NCBI GenBank assembly: GCA_016840515.1
Contig: JAEOSF010000009.1
Location: 1 to 64,000, forward strand
DNA length: 64,000 bases
Direction: 5' to 3'
Origin: Candidatus Borrarchaeum yapensis
GTDB taxonomy: Archaea; Asgardarchaeota; Sifarchaeia; Borrarchaeales; Borrarchaeaceae
Shown in pieces: positions 37,917-47,394 of this stretch (position 1 is the first letter of the stretch; each line of letters begins with the position of its first letter). The notes under the pieces were generated by a model. The model did not search any database, was not told where the DNA came from, and worked only from the letters and a program-made list of their open reading frames with translations. The position numbers were made by a program, and so were the translations under genes.

Positions 37917-38516
37917 ATGTCGTCTCTTAGGTTGCATAAAAAAGGATTAAGAGTTTTAGGCTTTGCAGAAAGTTTCGTTAAAGAAGTTTCTCGATCTGTG
38001 CTTACTGGTGTTGTAATGAGAGGTGATCAATTTCTAATTGATGGATTTGGAATGACTACACTAACAGTCGGAGGGATGGATGCTACTGAAGGTGTATTAA
38101 GACTTTTTAGGCAATTAAACAGGACTGATATCAATCTTTTGATGTTTAATGGGTGTATCATCAGTTGGTACAATGTAATTGATTTAGAAGAAGTTTTTCT
38201 AACCTTAGATATCCCTCTAGTTTGTGTAACTTACGAAGAGTCAGAAGGATTGGAGAAATATTTCAAAGATAATTTTAAGGACTGGGAAAATCGTATTGAG
38301 ATCTACAAGAAAAACGGTCCCCGAGACGAAATAAAACTACATACTGGGCATTTAGTTTATACTCGTGTTCACGGAATGGAACCAAAAGAAACACAGATTA
38401 TTCTTGATCGATTTATTCTTCAAGGTGCAGTTCCTGAGCCACTAAGGGTGGCACGTCTTCTAGCACGCGCATTACTTAAAAGCGAGTTTTCTGAATTTAC
38501 GTGTTCAGATATCTAA
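37917..38516 (+). CDS. DUF99 family protein
   Basis: LHKKGLRVLGFAESF...GVVMRGDQFLIDGFGMTTLTVGGMDAT; start MSSLRLHKKG preferred over the track start 37827. Confidence 0.85.
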   Translation: MSSLRLHKKGLRVLGFAESFVKEVSRSVLTGVVMRGDQFLIDGFGMTTLTVGGMDATEGVLRLFRQLNRTDINLLMFNGCIISWYNVIDLEEVFLTLDIPLVCVTYEESEGLEKYFKDNFKDWENRIEIYKKNGPRDEIKLHTGHLVYTRVHGMEPKETQIILDRFILQGAVPEPLRVARLLARALLKSEFSEFTCSDI

Positions 38517-38547
38517 GAATATTAGAGTTTATAAGCAGGGTAATAGT

Positions 38548-39816
38548 TTAATTAACCGTTAATGTGAAGTCTTTTGAAGCATCTGGTTTTGTAAAAGGCT
38601 TACGCACTAATTCGACCATCAAACCACCGAAAGGAATAAGAATATCGGTCATTGTTCGGAAGAAGTCCCAAGCACTTCCTTTCTTCTTTGTTACTACTTT
38701 AGACATAATTTTAACTTGCCCTTTGATTTTGTCTGCTTTAGCTTTTTCAGCATTTACCTTAAATTTCAGTTCCGAAAATGCCCCAGGTTCTACATTTATT
38801 GCTGTTTTCGTGGGTTCTACAAGAGCTTTTTTTAGATTCATTGAGAAAGAGAGTTCGACAGTCTCATCGGGGCTTCCATTGGAGATCAGAAAACTAACAT
38901 AGTTATCTTCACCATTCCTATTAATTCCGTTATCTATTGGGCCGATGACTTCTACAATGGGTTTTAATTGCATTACACCGCCATATTTCTCATTTTCTGC
39001 AAATTTTTTGAGGAGATATTTGATCTTTGCTTCTTTTTCTGAGAGAAGCCGTTGTGGCGGTGTTTGTAAAGGCAGATTCGCCTTGTTCTTTTTCGATATA
39101 AGTTTTTGGAGAGCTCTACAATATTTCAGATTTGTTGTATCATTCTTAAGCACACACAGCCTCTCACACTGTTGCAAAGTCTGTTCAGCTTCACCGTATT
39201 GTCCTTGAGCGCCTTGAAGATACGCAAGTGCATATAAAGCCTCTATATTCTCAGGATCACACTCAAGTGCCTTCTTAAAATAATTGACAGAATCCGGGTA
39301 TCTTTCCATTGACTTATAAAGTCGTGCAACATTATAATATAAGCTTGCGTTAGGAGCAAGTTTGATCGCTTCGTTATAAAATTCTATGCCTGACTTTAAA
39401 TCCCCAAATTCTTTAGCCGCATCTCCTGCTTTTTCATAAAGCATTGCAAGCTTTTGTGTATTTTGTTTATCTTCTAACTCAATTGCGGTAACGAAAAACT
39501 TTACAGCTCTTTGAGGCTCACCTGTCTCCTTACTAACTTCTGCAAGGCGCTTATAGTCAAGACTATAAAACTCTGTAGGTTTTAATGAAAGTGCACGATC
39601 TAAAGTTTCTTTTGCAGATTCATAGTCCTTTAGCTCATAATTCGTATATCCAAGATAACGTAAAGCGAGTGTATTTTTGGGATCACTTACCAATACCGCT
39701 TCAAAGCTCTTTTTGGCATTCTTGAAATTACGAGACTTAAAATGTTGCACGGCTGTTTCAAAACCATTATTTGCCATTTTTTCCACACATCTCTCTATAA
39801 GAGTCACAAAACCCAT
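38548..39816 (-). CDS. TPR protein with C-terminal beta-sandwich
   Basis: Several 34-aa TPRs (ASLYYNVARLYKSMERYPDSVNYFKKALECDPENIEALYALAYLQGAQGQYGEAEQTL), then an Ig-like C-terminal segment. Confidence 0.88.
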   Translation of the reverse strand: MGFVTLIERCVEKMANNGFETAVQHFKSRNFKNAKKSFEAVLVSDPKNTLALRYLGYTNYELKDYESAKETLDRALSLKPTEFYSLDYKRLAEVSKETGEPQRAVKFFVTAIELEDKQNTQKLAMLYEKAGDAAKEFGDLKSGIEFYNEAIKLAPNASLYYNVARLYKSMERYPDSVNYFKKALECDPENIEALYALAYLQGAQGQYGEAEQTLQQCERLCVLKNDTTNLKYCRALQKLISKKNKANLPLQTPPQRLLSEKEAKIKYLLKKFAENEKYGGVMQLKPIVEVIGPIDNGINRNGEDNYVSFLISNGSPDETVELSFSMNLKKALVEPTKTAINVEPGAFSELKFKVNAEKAKADKIKGQVKIMSKVVTKKKGSAWDFFRTMTDILIPFGGLMVELVRKPFTKPDASKDFTLTVN

Positions 39817-40166
39817 CTACTTATGGCTGAGGTCAAAATGTTTAATTCCCGCCGTAAATGGCAATTTTTCGCTATTAAAAAAACGTTCAAACTCACTTTT
39901 ATTTTTTGTGAAGGATTGCTAAGATTGTTAGAGAGCTTGAAGAAGTACAGAAATCAATAATTAACTATTATATATCAATCCTAGTAACCATCTCGCTGCG
40001 GGCGATAGTAACTTATTAAAGTTAAAAAGAAATCTAAATAAATATTTCAAACACTCGTTTTAAATTTTGAAAATGTGTTTAAATTAGTTAGAATAACTGA
40101 TTTGCATTTTATATCATAAAAAGAAACAAAAAACAAAAAATTAAAAAAAATCACAGCATTATTATT

Positions 40167-40259
40167 TCATTTCTTCTTCTTACCAGATTTCTTTGTCTTC
40201 TTACCCGTCTCTGTAGGACTTCCACCCTTTTTCGTTCCACCCTTCTTCTTCTTTGCCAT
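40167..40259 (-). CDS. 30-aa polylysine microprotein MAKKKKGGTKKGGSPTETGKKTKKSGKKKK
   Basis: Clean ATG-TGA minus-strand ORF below the track cut-off; adjacent to acidic microproteins. Confidence 0.6.
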   Translation of the reverse strand: MAKKKKGGTKKGGSPTETGKKTKKSGKKKK

Positions 40260-40327
40260 ATTCATACCCCAATTTTCTTTATATATTAATTCATTTCATT
40301 TCATTTAAGTTTTTCTGTTTTCAACTA

Positions 40328-40435
40328 TCAGTCTTCTTCATCGTCTTCCCAGTCTTCGTCTTCTTCATCGTCTTCCCAGTCTTCATCTTCCCATTCATCG
40401 TCTTCTTCTTTTTTCTTTTTGTCTTTCGAAACCAT
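40328..40435 (-). CDS. 35-aa acidic Trp-rich microprotein MVSKDKKKKEEDDEWEDEDWEDDEEDEDWEDDEED
   Basis: Minus-strand ORF with a strong RBS (taggaggagttctatATG). Confidence 0.7.
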   Translation of the reverse strand: MVSKDKKKKEEDDEWEDEDWEDDEEDEDWEDDEED

Positions 40436-40447
40436 ATAGAACTCCTC

Positions 40448-40525
40448 CTATACATTTTTGAATTTCTTAACCACTTCAGTAGGTTCTTCAGTTTCTATAT
40501 TAGAAATTCCTTTGATATTAACCAT
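40448..40525 (-). CDS. Possible 25-aa micro-ORF MVNIKGISNIETEEPTEVVKKFKNV
   Basis: Stop TAG overlaps the RBS of the next ORF (gtaTAGGAGGAG); no strong RBS of its own. Confidence 0.3.
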   Translation of the reverse strand: MVNIKGISNIETEEPTEVVKKFKNV

Positions 40526-40730
40526 AAATACATTTTTATTAGGTTAAAGCTATTTCTTGTAACTGTGTAGGATAAAATCAAGCCTATTGCTTATAAAATT
40601 CTCTTATGTGTTTAAGAAACGAAAGATTACCGTTATCCCTTAAGGGAATGTAAATTAAAGGAACAAGGAGTTGTTATTTCTCAACTTGAAAATAGTCACT
40701 TTATGATAAAACACAAAATTTTGCCAAACT

Positions 40731-40898
40731 TCACCATTCGTCATCGTCCTCGTCATCTTCATCTTCCCAGTCTTCGCCGTTGCCTTCCCATTTTTCGTCA
40801 TCGTCCTCGTCATCTTCATCTTCCCATTCTTCGTCATAACCGATATCATTATCATCCCAGTACTTTACTTTTTTCTTTTTCGGGCCATTCCATATCAT
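40731..40898 (-). CDS. 55-aa acidic Trp-rich microprotein MIWNGPKKKKVKYWDDNDIGYDEEWEDEDDEDDDEKWEGNGEDWEDEDDEDDDEW
   Basis: RBS-like aggag ~9 nt upstream of ATG; internal duplication of WEDEDDEDDDE. Confidence 0.68.
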   Translation of the reverse strand: MIWNGPKKKKVKYWDDNDIGYDEEWEDEDDEDDDEKWEGNGEDWEDEDDEDDDEW

Positions 40899-41258
40899 AA
40901 GAAAACACTCCTAAATTTGATTGTTCTTAGACGACTTTGTAAGTCAATTAGTTGTAAATGAGGTGATCAGTGATTTTAACTAATAAATAAATTTGTATAA
41001 GATTAAAAGGATTTTTAATGACTATTGAGCATAAAATCTTGTCTCTTATTTATGGAATTATCCTCTTTGTTTATAAGACAAAGACTAACAAATGTCTCTT
41101 TTCTGATTGTAAATTAAAAGAAAAAAGGACAAATATTATTTTATCTAAAGATAGTCACTTAGTTAATTTTGCTAACTTCTGTTTGTATCTCACTCAAATT
41201 GTTCGTCCTGTTATTCACCCAATTAATTAGTAAAGTATTACTAGATCTGTCCTCAAAT

Positions 41259-42050
41259 CTAATCAACAATTGTTGCTGTTAACATTTTGCTTTGAATTCG
41301 TAAAACCTTTTTGCATTTATTGATAACTCTGAGCGCTTTCCTGTATTCTTTCATTAAGTCAATTTTGTAAACTTTTTTTAAAAAGAAACTTGTTTCTTTA
41401 GTATGAATAAACCTGATTTTAATTTCGTTAAATGAATGCTTAGCTTTGAGTAAACTAACAGCAGACTCTTTCAATTGTTGTATGAGTTTTCTACAGGCTA
41501 GTTCAATAGAAGTAAATTCTTTTGTACGTATGGCTCTTATTGCTTCTAATAGTTCAAGAGCTATCTTGTTTTCCATTATTATTCTTGGAATTATTATAGT
41601 CTCTCCACCAAGTTCTTGTATAGTATCTACGAATCTACGTGGGCTAATTATCTTACTTCCTTGTGGAATTAATCTTCTAAAGTTTATTTGAGGCCACACA
41701 TAAATATTTCTGGTTAGTCTTATATATGGTGATCTTCTAAGCAATCGACTAACATGTTTTCGCATTCGAACGGAATAATTTTCTGAAGGAAAGGAGTATG
41801 CGACTAAAACAAGACTTCCTAGCTGAAAATTGTTATTGGTAATTCGTATTCTTTCAATTTCTCTTTGTTTTTTAAGCAGAATATAAGATACTATATGGGT
41901 ACTTAAATACTTTTTAACACGGTTTACCGAACCTGAAGGTAATTTCCACAGATTTTTTATGACTTTTTCGCATCCAAAACTTCTTAATCGTTTAAAAAGT
42001 TCTTTTTTATGTTTAAATTCTTTAGCGAAGCGAAAAATTATATAAAACAC
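41259..42050 (-). CDS. Putative two-domain Cas2/ChrB-N-like ferredoxin-fold protein
   Basis: Segment 1 FRFAKEFKHKKELFKRLRSFGCEKVIKNLWKLPSGSVNRVKKYL resembles Cas2/VapD topology; segment 2 LVLVAYSFPSENYSVRMRKHVSRLLRRSPYIRLTRNIYVWP resembles ChrB-N/PaaX/Cas2-like domains. Confidence 0.45.
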   Translation of the reverse strand: MFYIIFRFAKEFKHKKELFKRLRSFGCEKVIKNLWKLPSGSVNRVKKYLSTHIVSYILLKKQREIERIRITNNNFQLGSLVLVAYSFPSENYSVRMRKHVSRLLRRSPYIRLTRNIYVWPQINFRRLIPQGSKIISPRRFVDTIQELGGETIIIPRIIMENKIALELLEAIRAIRTKEFTSIELACRKLIQQLKESAVSLLKAKHSFNEIKIRFIHTKETSFFLKKVYKIDLMKEYRKALRVINKCKKVLRIQSKMLTATIVD

Positions 42051-42119
42051 TCTTTTCCACCATTATCCAATATATTACCAGAAAAGGAGTTATTTGTAAC
42101 TTCATAAGATAACATCAAG

Positions 42120-42490
42120 GAGACTCCAGACTTTGAAGGCGAAGAGGAATTGAAATCGGGCGTTGCTCACGCAATCCTTTCTGCAGAAAAGGGGTTGGTG
42201 TACCCAACCTCACTCGGGTGGTGTTTTAATGACGGGTACTCTCATGTCCCATCGCTCCCAACACCAGGGAGTAGGTCCACTTCGAGACTGTTGCAAAGGC
42301 TTGTTAGGTCGGCAGCACCGTTCCTACCCCTCAGAACTTTTAACCACCGACTACAGAGAAGGGGGCTAGTGGAGCACCCCAGGGTGTCATGGCCTAAACA
42401 ACTGCTGCATCTCGCTGAGAGATGCCCTCTAATCAACTAAGGGACTTGTATGAACAAGCCCCTACCCATTAGGGTGGGGTAATTGACATT
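42120..42490 (+). mobile_element. Putative tnpB-less IS200/IS605-like element with omegaRNA-like right end
   Basis: GC-rich noncoding island ending ..ctgcatctcgctgagagatgccctctaatcaactaagggacttgtatgaacaagcccctacccattagggtggggtaattgac, with terminal hairpin CCCCTACCC-atta-GGGTGGGG typical in form of TnpB element right ends. Confidence 0.5.
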
Positions 42491-42733
42491 GGATTGAACG
42501 TAGAAACTAATTAGTATAAACCACGTTTAAACAATATATAATTTCGCATTCGCTATATTTACAATGCTTATATTAATTCCAGAGTACTGGCATCCGTCAA
42601 GAGTTAATATGAAAATATTTTTAAGAAAATGCGTTTAAAAGAATAATGCATCCCTGCTTTTCAAAATGCTTCTCCTGAACTGAAAGAGCAATCAGTATTA
42701 CTCTGCGTTGTCTTTTTAACTTGGTGGAATATC

Positions 42734-45349
42734 TTGAAATCAAACTACAAGATTTTTTTAACAGATGTCCCAAAAAAGGATCTTACATTACAGTTAGTTT
42801 CCTTGCCAATTAAGAAAAAATATAATGGAATACAAGCCCAAAATGAAGTTTTTGTTGAATTCCATAAACAAAACGGGAGACTTCGTCCTATTAGATTCTG
42901 GAAAATACAAAGGAATAAAGAAAAATATTTTAAACCGAGAGAATTCATTGATGTATTAAACAACAGTCAGTTGATCTATATAAATGATGATCTTGCTTCA
43001 TTGTTCAAAGAAGACTTATTATCCATGTTTCAGGACTTTCAAATCGATACGAAAAAGGTAATTAGATGTAAGATATGTCCTTTCTGTTTGATTCATGGAT
43101 TGATAACAATCGACAAAGATTCTGATCTCTCTTATTTTAGACACGATAAAGAGCACAAAATCTGTTATAGATGCGCGAAATTAGAGTTGCTTGACGAATT
43201 CTATCAACGAGGGGCAGTTTTAAATAATAAGATGAAAAAAGCAATATTTCGGACGTTATCAAAAACAAAAAATGTAGATCATTTGATAAAACTCTTTACT
43301 GATAAAATTGATCCAGCCAAGCATCCCGAATTAACACTCTTTGATGAGATTCTATGTGAAGATACAGACGCAACATTAACTCCTCTAATAGTCAGTCTGA
43401 CCATTCCAGATACTTTGAAGAAAGTACTAAAAACAAAGGGCATTATCAGACTTCTTCCAATACAAAAACAAGCAATTGATGAGGGGCTTCTAAATAATCA
43501 AGACCTGCTTGTTGTTTCAGCTACGACTACTGGAAAAACATTAATTGGCGAACTTGCTGGCGTCACTAAAAGCATAAGAAATGAAAACAAAAAAACGGTG
43601 TTTTTAGTACCACTGGTTGCATTGGCGAATCAAAAGTACACGGAGTTTCAAGAAAAGTATAATCCTATTGGATTAAAAACAGCGATTCGTGTTGGAATGT
43701 CAAAAATTGATGTCGGGGACGAAGAACTTGTTATTGTTGATAGCAAAGTAACTGATGCTAATATCGTGGTGGGAACTTATGAAGCGTTCGATTTTTTACT
43801 TAGATCGGGAAAAAGAATGGATATAGGTGACATTGGTACGCTTATAATTGATGAGATCCAACTATTAGCGGATCCAGAGCGCGGCGTGGAATTAGATGGG
43901 CTCATAGGTCGAATAAGGTCTTTATTCCCTGAAGCCCAATTAATCTGTCTGTCAGCTACTGTTGGAAACCCCCAAGTCCTCGCTGAAAAACTACAAGTAA
44001 AGTTACTAACGTACGAAAAAAGACCTGTGCCACTAGAAAGACATTTGATTTTAACAAAAGATGAAAATCGCAAACTTTCTATCTTAGCCAAACTCATAAG
44101 ACGTGAGTTCAAACATAAAAGTAGTTTTGGTTACAAAGGACAATCAATTATCTTCACTTTTTCAAGAAGGCGTTGTAAGGAACTTGCCAAAAACTTACAA
44201 GGACGAGGGATAAATGCGGTAGCTTATCATGCGGGGTTAACTTATCCTCAAAGAAAACGTGTAGAATCTGGTTTTTTAATGGGGCAGTATTCAGCAGTTA
44301 TCACTACTGCAGCCTTAGCAGCAGGAGTAGATTTTCCTGCATCTCAAGTAATATTTGAAGCACTTGCAATGGGAATCAATTGGCTTACTGTAGCTGAATT
44401 TCATCAGATGAGTGGTCGAGCGGGGCGCTTGAACCGTCATGATCGGGGCAAAGTATTCTTACTGACAGCACCGGGATTAAGATATAATTATAAACAGAAA
44501 AAAACCGAAGACCAAATAGCTATAGAATTATTAGAAGGCAAAATAGAAGAAGTTTCCGTAACCGCCGATACAAATAACTTAGCAGAACAACTATTAGCTA
44601 GCATTTCCTCATTTGGAGATATCTCTGTAACCGAGCTAAAGGCACACCATGATATGTTGTTAGCTTCTTCAGATGAATTTGAGGAATTATTAAGAACCTT
44701 GAGAGATACAGATTTAATTTCAATAGAAAATGAATATATCAAGGCAACTCCTTTTGGGGTAGCAGTTTCTGAGTCTTTTCTATCACCCGAAATTGCGGTT
44801 TTAGTTAAAAAACAAATTTTAGAAGAAAGCGCAGATCCGCTTAGTATTGCGATAAAACTAGAACCTTTCGAGCAGGTGTATCATTCGCCTAAACTTCAGG
44901 CTGAGTTAAATCGAATTTATAGAACACATTTTCCCACAAAGTTCTTGTCTGGTGCGATTTTTGATGTAGCTGATTTCAAGAATATTAAAACGAAAAGAAA
45001 ATTAGAGAATTGGATAATTGAACTGTTTGCTCGATGGATGTTTGAATTCTTCGATTGCAAATGTGAAGAATCACCATATTGCGAGTGTGTTCAAATCAAA
45101 CTCGCCAAGAAGATTGTTAAAATGAGACAAGAAGGAAAAAAACTTCATCAGATAACGTACGTTTTCAATGATGTTTATGAGTTGTTTATATATCCTGGTG
45201 ATCTCTTCAAGTGGCTTGATACGCTTGTCCACAATCTTCGAGCTGTAAAAAGAATTGCGCACATACTTAAGATTAATGAAATGGTTGAGATTGTTGAAAT
45301 GTTAATCAATTCAATTGAATGTGGAATCTCACAATCTCTAAAAAAGTAA
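42734..45349 (+). CDS. SF2 Ski2-like helicase with N-terminal zinc finger (possibly ASH-Ski2 type)
   Basis: ATTTGKT Walker A, LIIDEIQLL, LSATVGN, QMSGRAGR; CKICPFC...CYRCAK upstream of the core; TTG start in track. Confidence 0.88.
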   Translation: MKSNYKIFLTDVPKKDLTLQLVSLPIKKKYNGIQAQNEVFVEFHKQNGRLRPIRFWKIQRNKEKYFKPREFIDVLNNSQLIYINDDLASLFKEDLLSMFQDFQIDTKKVIRCKICPFCLIHGLITIDKDSDLSYFRHDKEHKICYRCAKLELLDEFYQRGAVLNNKMKKAIFRTLSKTKNVDHLIKLFTDKIDPAKHPELTLFDEILCEDTDATLTPLIVSLTIPDTLKKVLKTKGIIRLLPIQKQAIDEGLLNNQDLLVVSATTTGKTLIGELAGVTKSIRNENKKTVFLVPLVALANQKYTEFQEKYNPIGLKTAIRVGMSKIDVGDEELVIVDSKVTDANIVVGTYEAFDFLLRSGKRMDIGDIGTLIIDEIQLLADPERGVELDGLIGRIRSLFPEAQLICLSATVGNPQVLAEKLQVKLLTYEKRPVPLERHLILTKDENRKLSILAKLIRREFKHKSSFGYKGQSIIFTFSRRRCKELAKNLQGRGINAVAYHAGLTYPQRKRVESGFLMGQYSAVITTAALAAGVDFPASQVIFEALAMGINWLTVAEFHQMSGRAGRLNRHDRGKVFLLTAPGLRYNYKQKKTEDQIAIELLEGKIEEVSVTADTNNLAEQLLASISSFGDISVTELKAHHDMLLASSDEFEELLRTLRDTDLISIENEYIKATPFGVAVSESFLSPEIAVLVKKQILEESADPLSIAIKLEPFEQVYHSPKLQAELNRIYRTHFPTKFLSGAIFDVADFKNIKTKRKLENWIIELFARWMFEFFDCKCEESPYCECVQIKLAKKIVKMRQEGKKLHQITYVFNDVYELFIYPGDLFKWLDTLVHNLRAVKRIAHILKINEMVEIVEMLINSIECGISQSLKK

Positions 45350-45676
45350 ATGTTGTACCATGAAATGGCATTCTTAGTTCACAAGTTGAACTCTCAAGGA
45401 TGTTTTGTTCTTAAGAAAAAAGAAGAATTTATAGCATGCGTTCTGGGTGCGTATAAATTAGCTGAAGCCGCATCAGAACAAGTACAGGAAGCAATAAACA
45501 TCGAAAAATCAATGATTAAATATTATTTACTTCTCACGATCCGACTGGTTAATTTTAAGAAAGTAAAACTATCTGAAGTGTTTCAGTCAAGTCTTTCAGA
45601 GTTTGATTGCGTTTTTTTTTTTAAAACGGTTAACTTCTTTTTTTCTTACATTTTTTCCTTGCTCATAGAGTCTTAG
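45350..45676 (+). CDS. Hypothetical protein (questionable)
   Basis: ORF directly follows the helicase; C-terminal part lies over a poly-T stretch. Confidence 0.35.
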   Translation: MLYHEMAFLVHKLNSQGCFVLKKKEEFIACVLGAYKLAEAASEQVQEAINIEKSMIKYYLLLTIRLVNFKKVKLSEVFQSSLSEFDCVFFFKTVNFFFSYIFSLLIES

Positions 45677-45770
45677 AATGGCATCAATTTATATATTATG
45701 GTTGATTTTTAGAATATATAGTCTTTTTAGTAACAAAATGAAAATATAATTTTGAATTGGAGTAGATGAT

Positions 45771-46340
45771 ATGTCAGGGGTTTATTGTCCAGAATGCGGT
45801 TCATACATAGAGGAACTGGGGACTCAGTTTTGTCCCCACTGTGGTGCATCGCTGAGTGTTACTGCAACTACAGCAGAAAAACCTCCACCCATTCAACCAA
45901 TGGAAGTACCGCCGCCTCCTACACCAAGTGCTCCAACTGCTATGTATGGTGAACTTGGTGAACGTCTTATGGCATATATTATTGATGCTGTGATTATCTG
46001 GGTTATAACAGCGATTATTGTATTTCCATTATTTGATGGCTATTATGTATCATGGTGGTTTGTGAGTTGGCTACTTGGGTTTCTTTACTTCTGGATACTT
46101 GAATCTTTCAACAATGGGCAAACACTTGGTAAAAAATTACTAAATCTAAGAACTGTCGATGAAGTATCATTAGATGTTTCAGAAGCGGGACACTATTTTG
46201 TCAACAATCTTTCCAGAGGAAGTGGGTGGATTATAATAGATCTTTTAGTCGGTTTAATTGTAAATTCAACTAGTGATGCCAGAAAACGATATAGAATCTT
46301 ACAAAACTGGAGTAAAACGGTTGTAATAAAATCAACTTAA
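45771..46340 (+). CDS. Zinc-ribbon plus RDD-type membrane protein
   Basis: YCPECGSYIEELGTQFCPHCGASL; RDD-like GERLMAYIIDAVIIWVIT...NNGQTLGKKLLNLRTVDE. Confidence 0.88.
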   Translation: MSGVYCPECGSYIEELGTQFCPHCGASLSVTATTAEKPPPIQPMEVPPPPTPSAPTAMYGELGERLMAYIIDAVIIWVITAIIVFPLFDGYYVSWWFVSWLLGFLYFWILESFNNGQTLGKKLLNLRTVDEVSLDVSEAGHYFVNNLSRGSGWIIIDLLVGLIVNSTSDARKRYRILQNWSKTVVIKST

Positions 46341-46384
46341 TAAAAAAGAGTGAATTTTGTGATAAACTTCACATTCTTCTTTTT

Positions 46385-47383
46385 TTAATATCGACTCTTT
46401 TCATACTTGCAAAGTATGTCTACGATCGTTTTTACAGCCAATGTAGATGTAATACCATTATCGAATGGCGGACAGAGTTCGACTACATCAAAACCTGTAA
46501 GTTTCTCACAATAACTCTCAAGAAGTTGAAGAAACTCCCAAGGCGAAATTCCATAAGGTTCGGGTGTTGATACCCCTGGAGCATATGCAGGATCAAACAC
46601 ATCAAGATCTAAAGAGAGATATACCTTCTCAAATGGTTCTAGAAGCTTTTGAATTTTTTTACCAATAACTCTAGTTCCTTCTTTGTGTAAATCATAACTG
46701 GAAATCATTTGAATTCGTTCTTCAGATTTAAAATAGTCAAATTCCAAGGGATCTACGGATCTAATTCCTATTGAGACGATTTGGTCAATTCCCGATTCTA
46801 TAATCCGTCTGAATACCGTAGCATGTGTATATGCTTCATTCACTGCTGGAGTGTATGGATAGCGATCATATAAATCCATATGTGCATCAAAATGTAATAT
46901 ACAGCTTGTTTGATTCTTAATTAAACCTTTAATGACAGGAAGTGTAATCAGATGGTCTCCTCCAAGCGCTATAGGAAATTGATTTTCAGTTAAATTTTCA
47001 TGTACGAAGTTTTCTATTTGATTTAGTTCTTTTTTAAGATCATCTGCAGTATTACTGCAAATTTTAATATCTCCAATATCTATCAGTTTATCCCTAATAT
47101 CCACACCTGTGTTTAAGTCAAAAGTATGAACGTAGCGAGAAATTTCACGGATCGCCCAAGGACCAAATTTAGCTCCATGTCGCACACTACTGTGTCTTTC
47201 GTAAGGCACACCAAATATTACATAAGGTAAAGTTCTGTCCGTGTTAGATATTTCCAAAAAAGTACATGATGGAATGGGAACAGTTTTTTCCTGCAAAAAT
47301 TTAGACAATTTTTGAAAATCAGGATATTCCATAATAAACATACCTTTTTGCGCATTTATTTCTTTTAAGAAGATAATTGACAA
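46385..47383 (-). CDS. speB: Agmatinase/arginase family ureohydrolase
   Basis: GGDHLITLPV, LHFDAHMDLYD, SLDLDVFDPAYAPGVSTPEPYG. Confidence 0.92.
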   Translation of the reverse strand: MSIIFLKEINAQKGMFIMEYPDFQKLSKFLQEKTVPIPSCTFLEISNTDRTLPYVIFGVPYERHSSVRHGAKFGPWAIREISRYVHTFDLNTGVDIRDKLIDIGDIKICSNTADDLKKELNQIENFVHENLTENQFPIALGGDHLITLPVIKGLIKNQTSCILHFDAHMDLYDRYPYTPAVNEAYTHATVFRRIIESGIDQIVSIGIRSVDPLEFDYFKSEERIQMISSYDLHKEGTRVIGKKIQKLLEPFEKVYLSLDLDVFDPAYAPGVSTPEPYGISPWEFLQLLESYCEKLTGFDVVELCPPFDNGITSTLAVKTIVDILCKYEKSRY

Positions 47384-47394
47384 GCCAGGCTTTT

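Noticed and set aside
40253-40570. 105-aa plus-strand Phe/Leu-rich ORF
   Set aside because: It is the antisense of the acidic/basic microprotein genes (GAA/GAC/AAG codons read as TTC/CTT); RBSs support the minus strand.
40655-40855. 66-aa minus-strand ORF MIMISVMTKNGKMKMTRTMTKNGK...
   Set aside because: Out-of-frame reading of the repetitive 55-aa acidic gene; the frame with RBS and ATG at 40898 is preferred.
42150-42440. 96-aa ORF and alternative frames in GC-rich island 2
   Set aside because: Several mutually overlapping frames, no RBS, Arg/Pro/Ser-rich; structured noncoding explanation fits better, although the first ~30 codons could be a protein relic.
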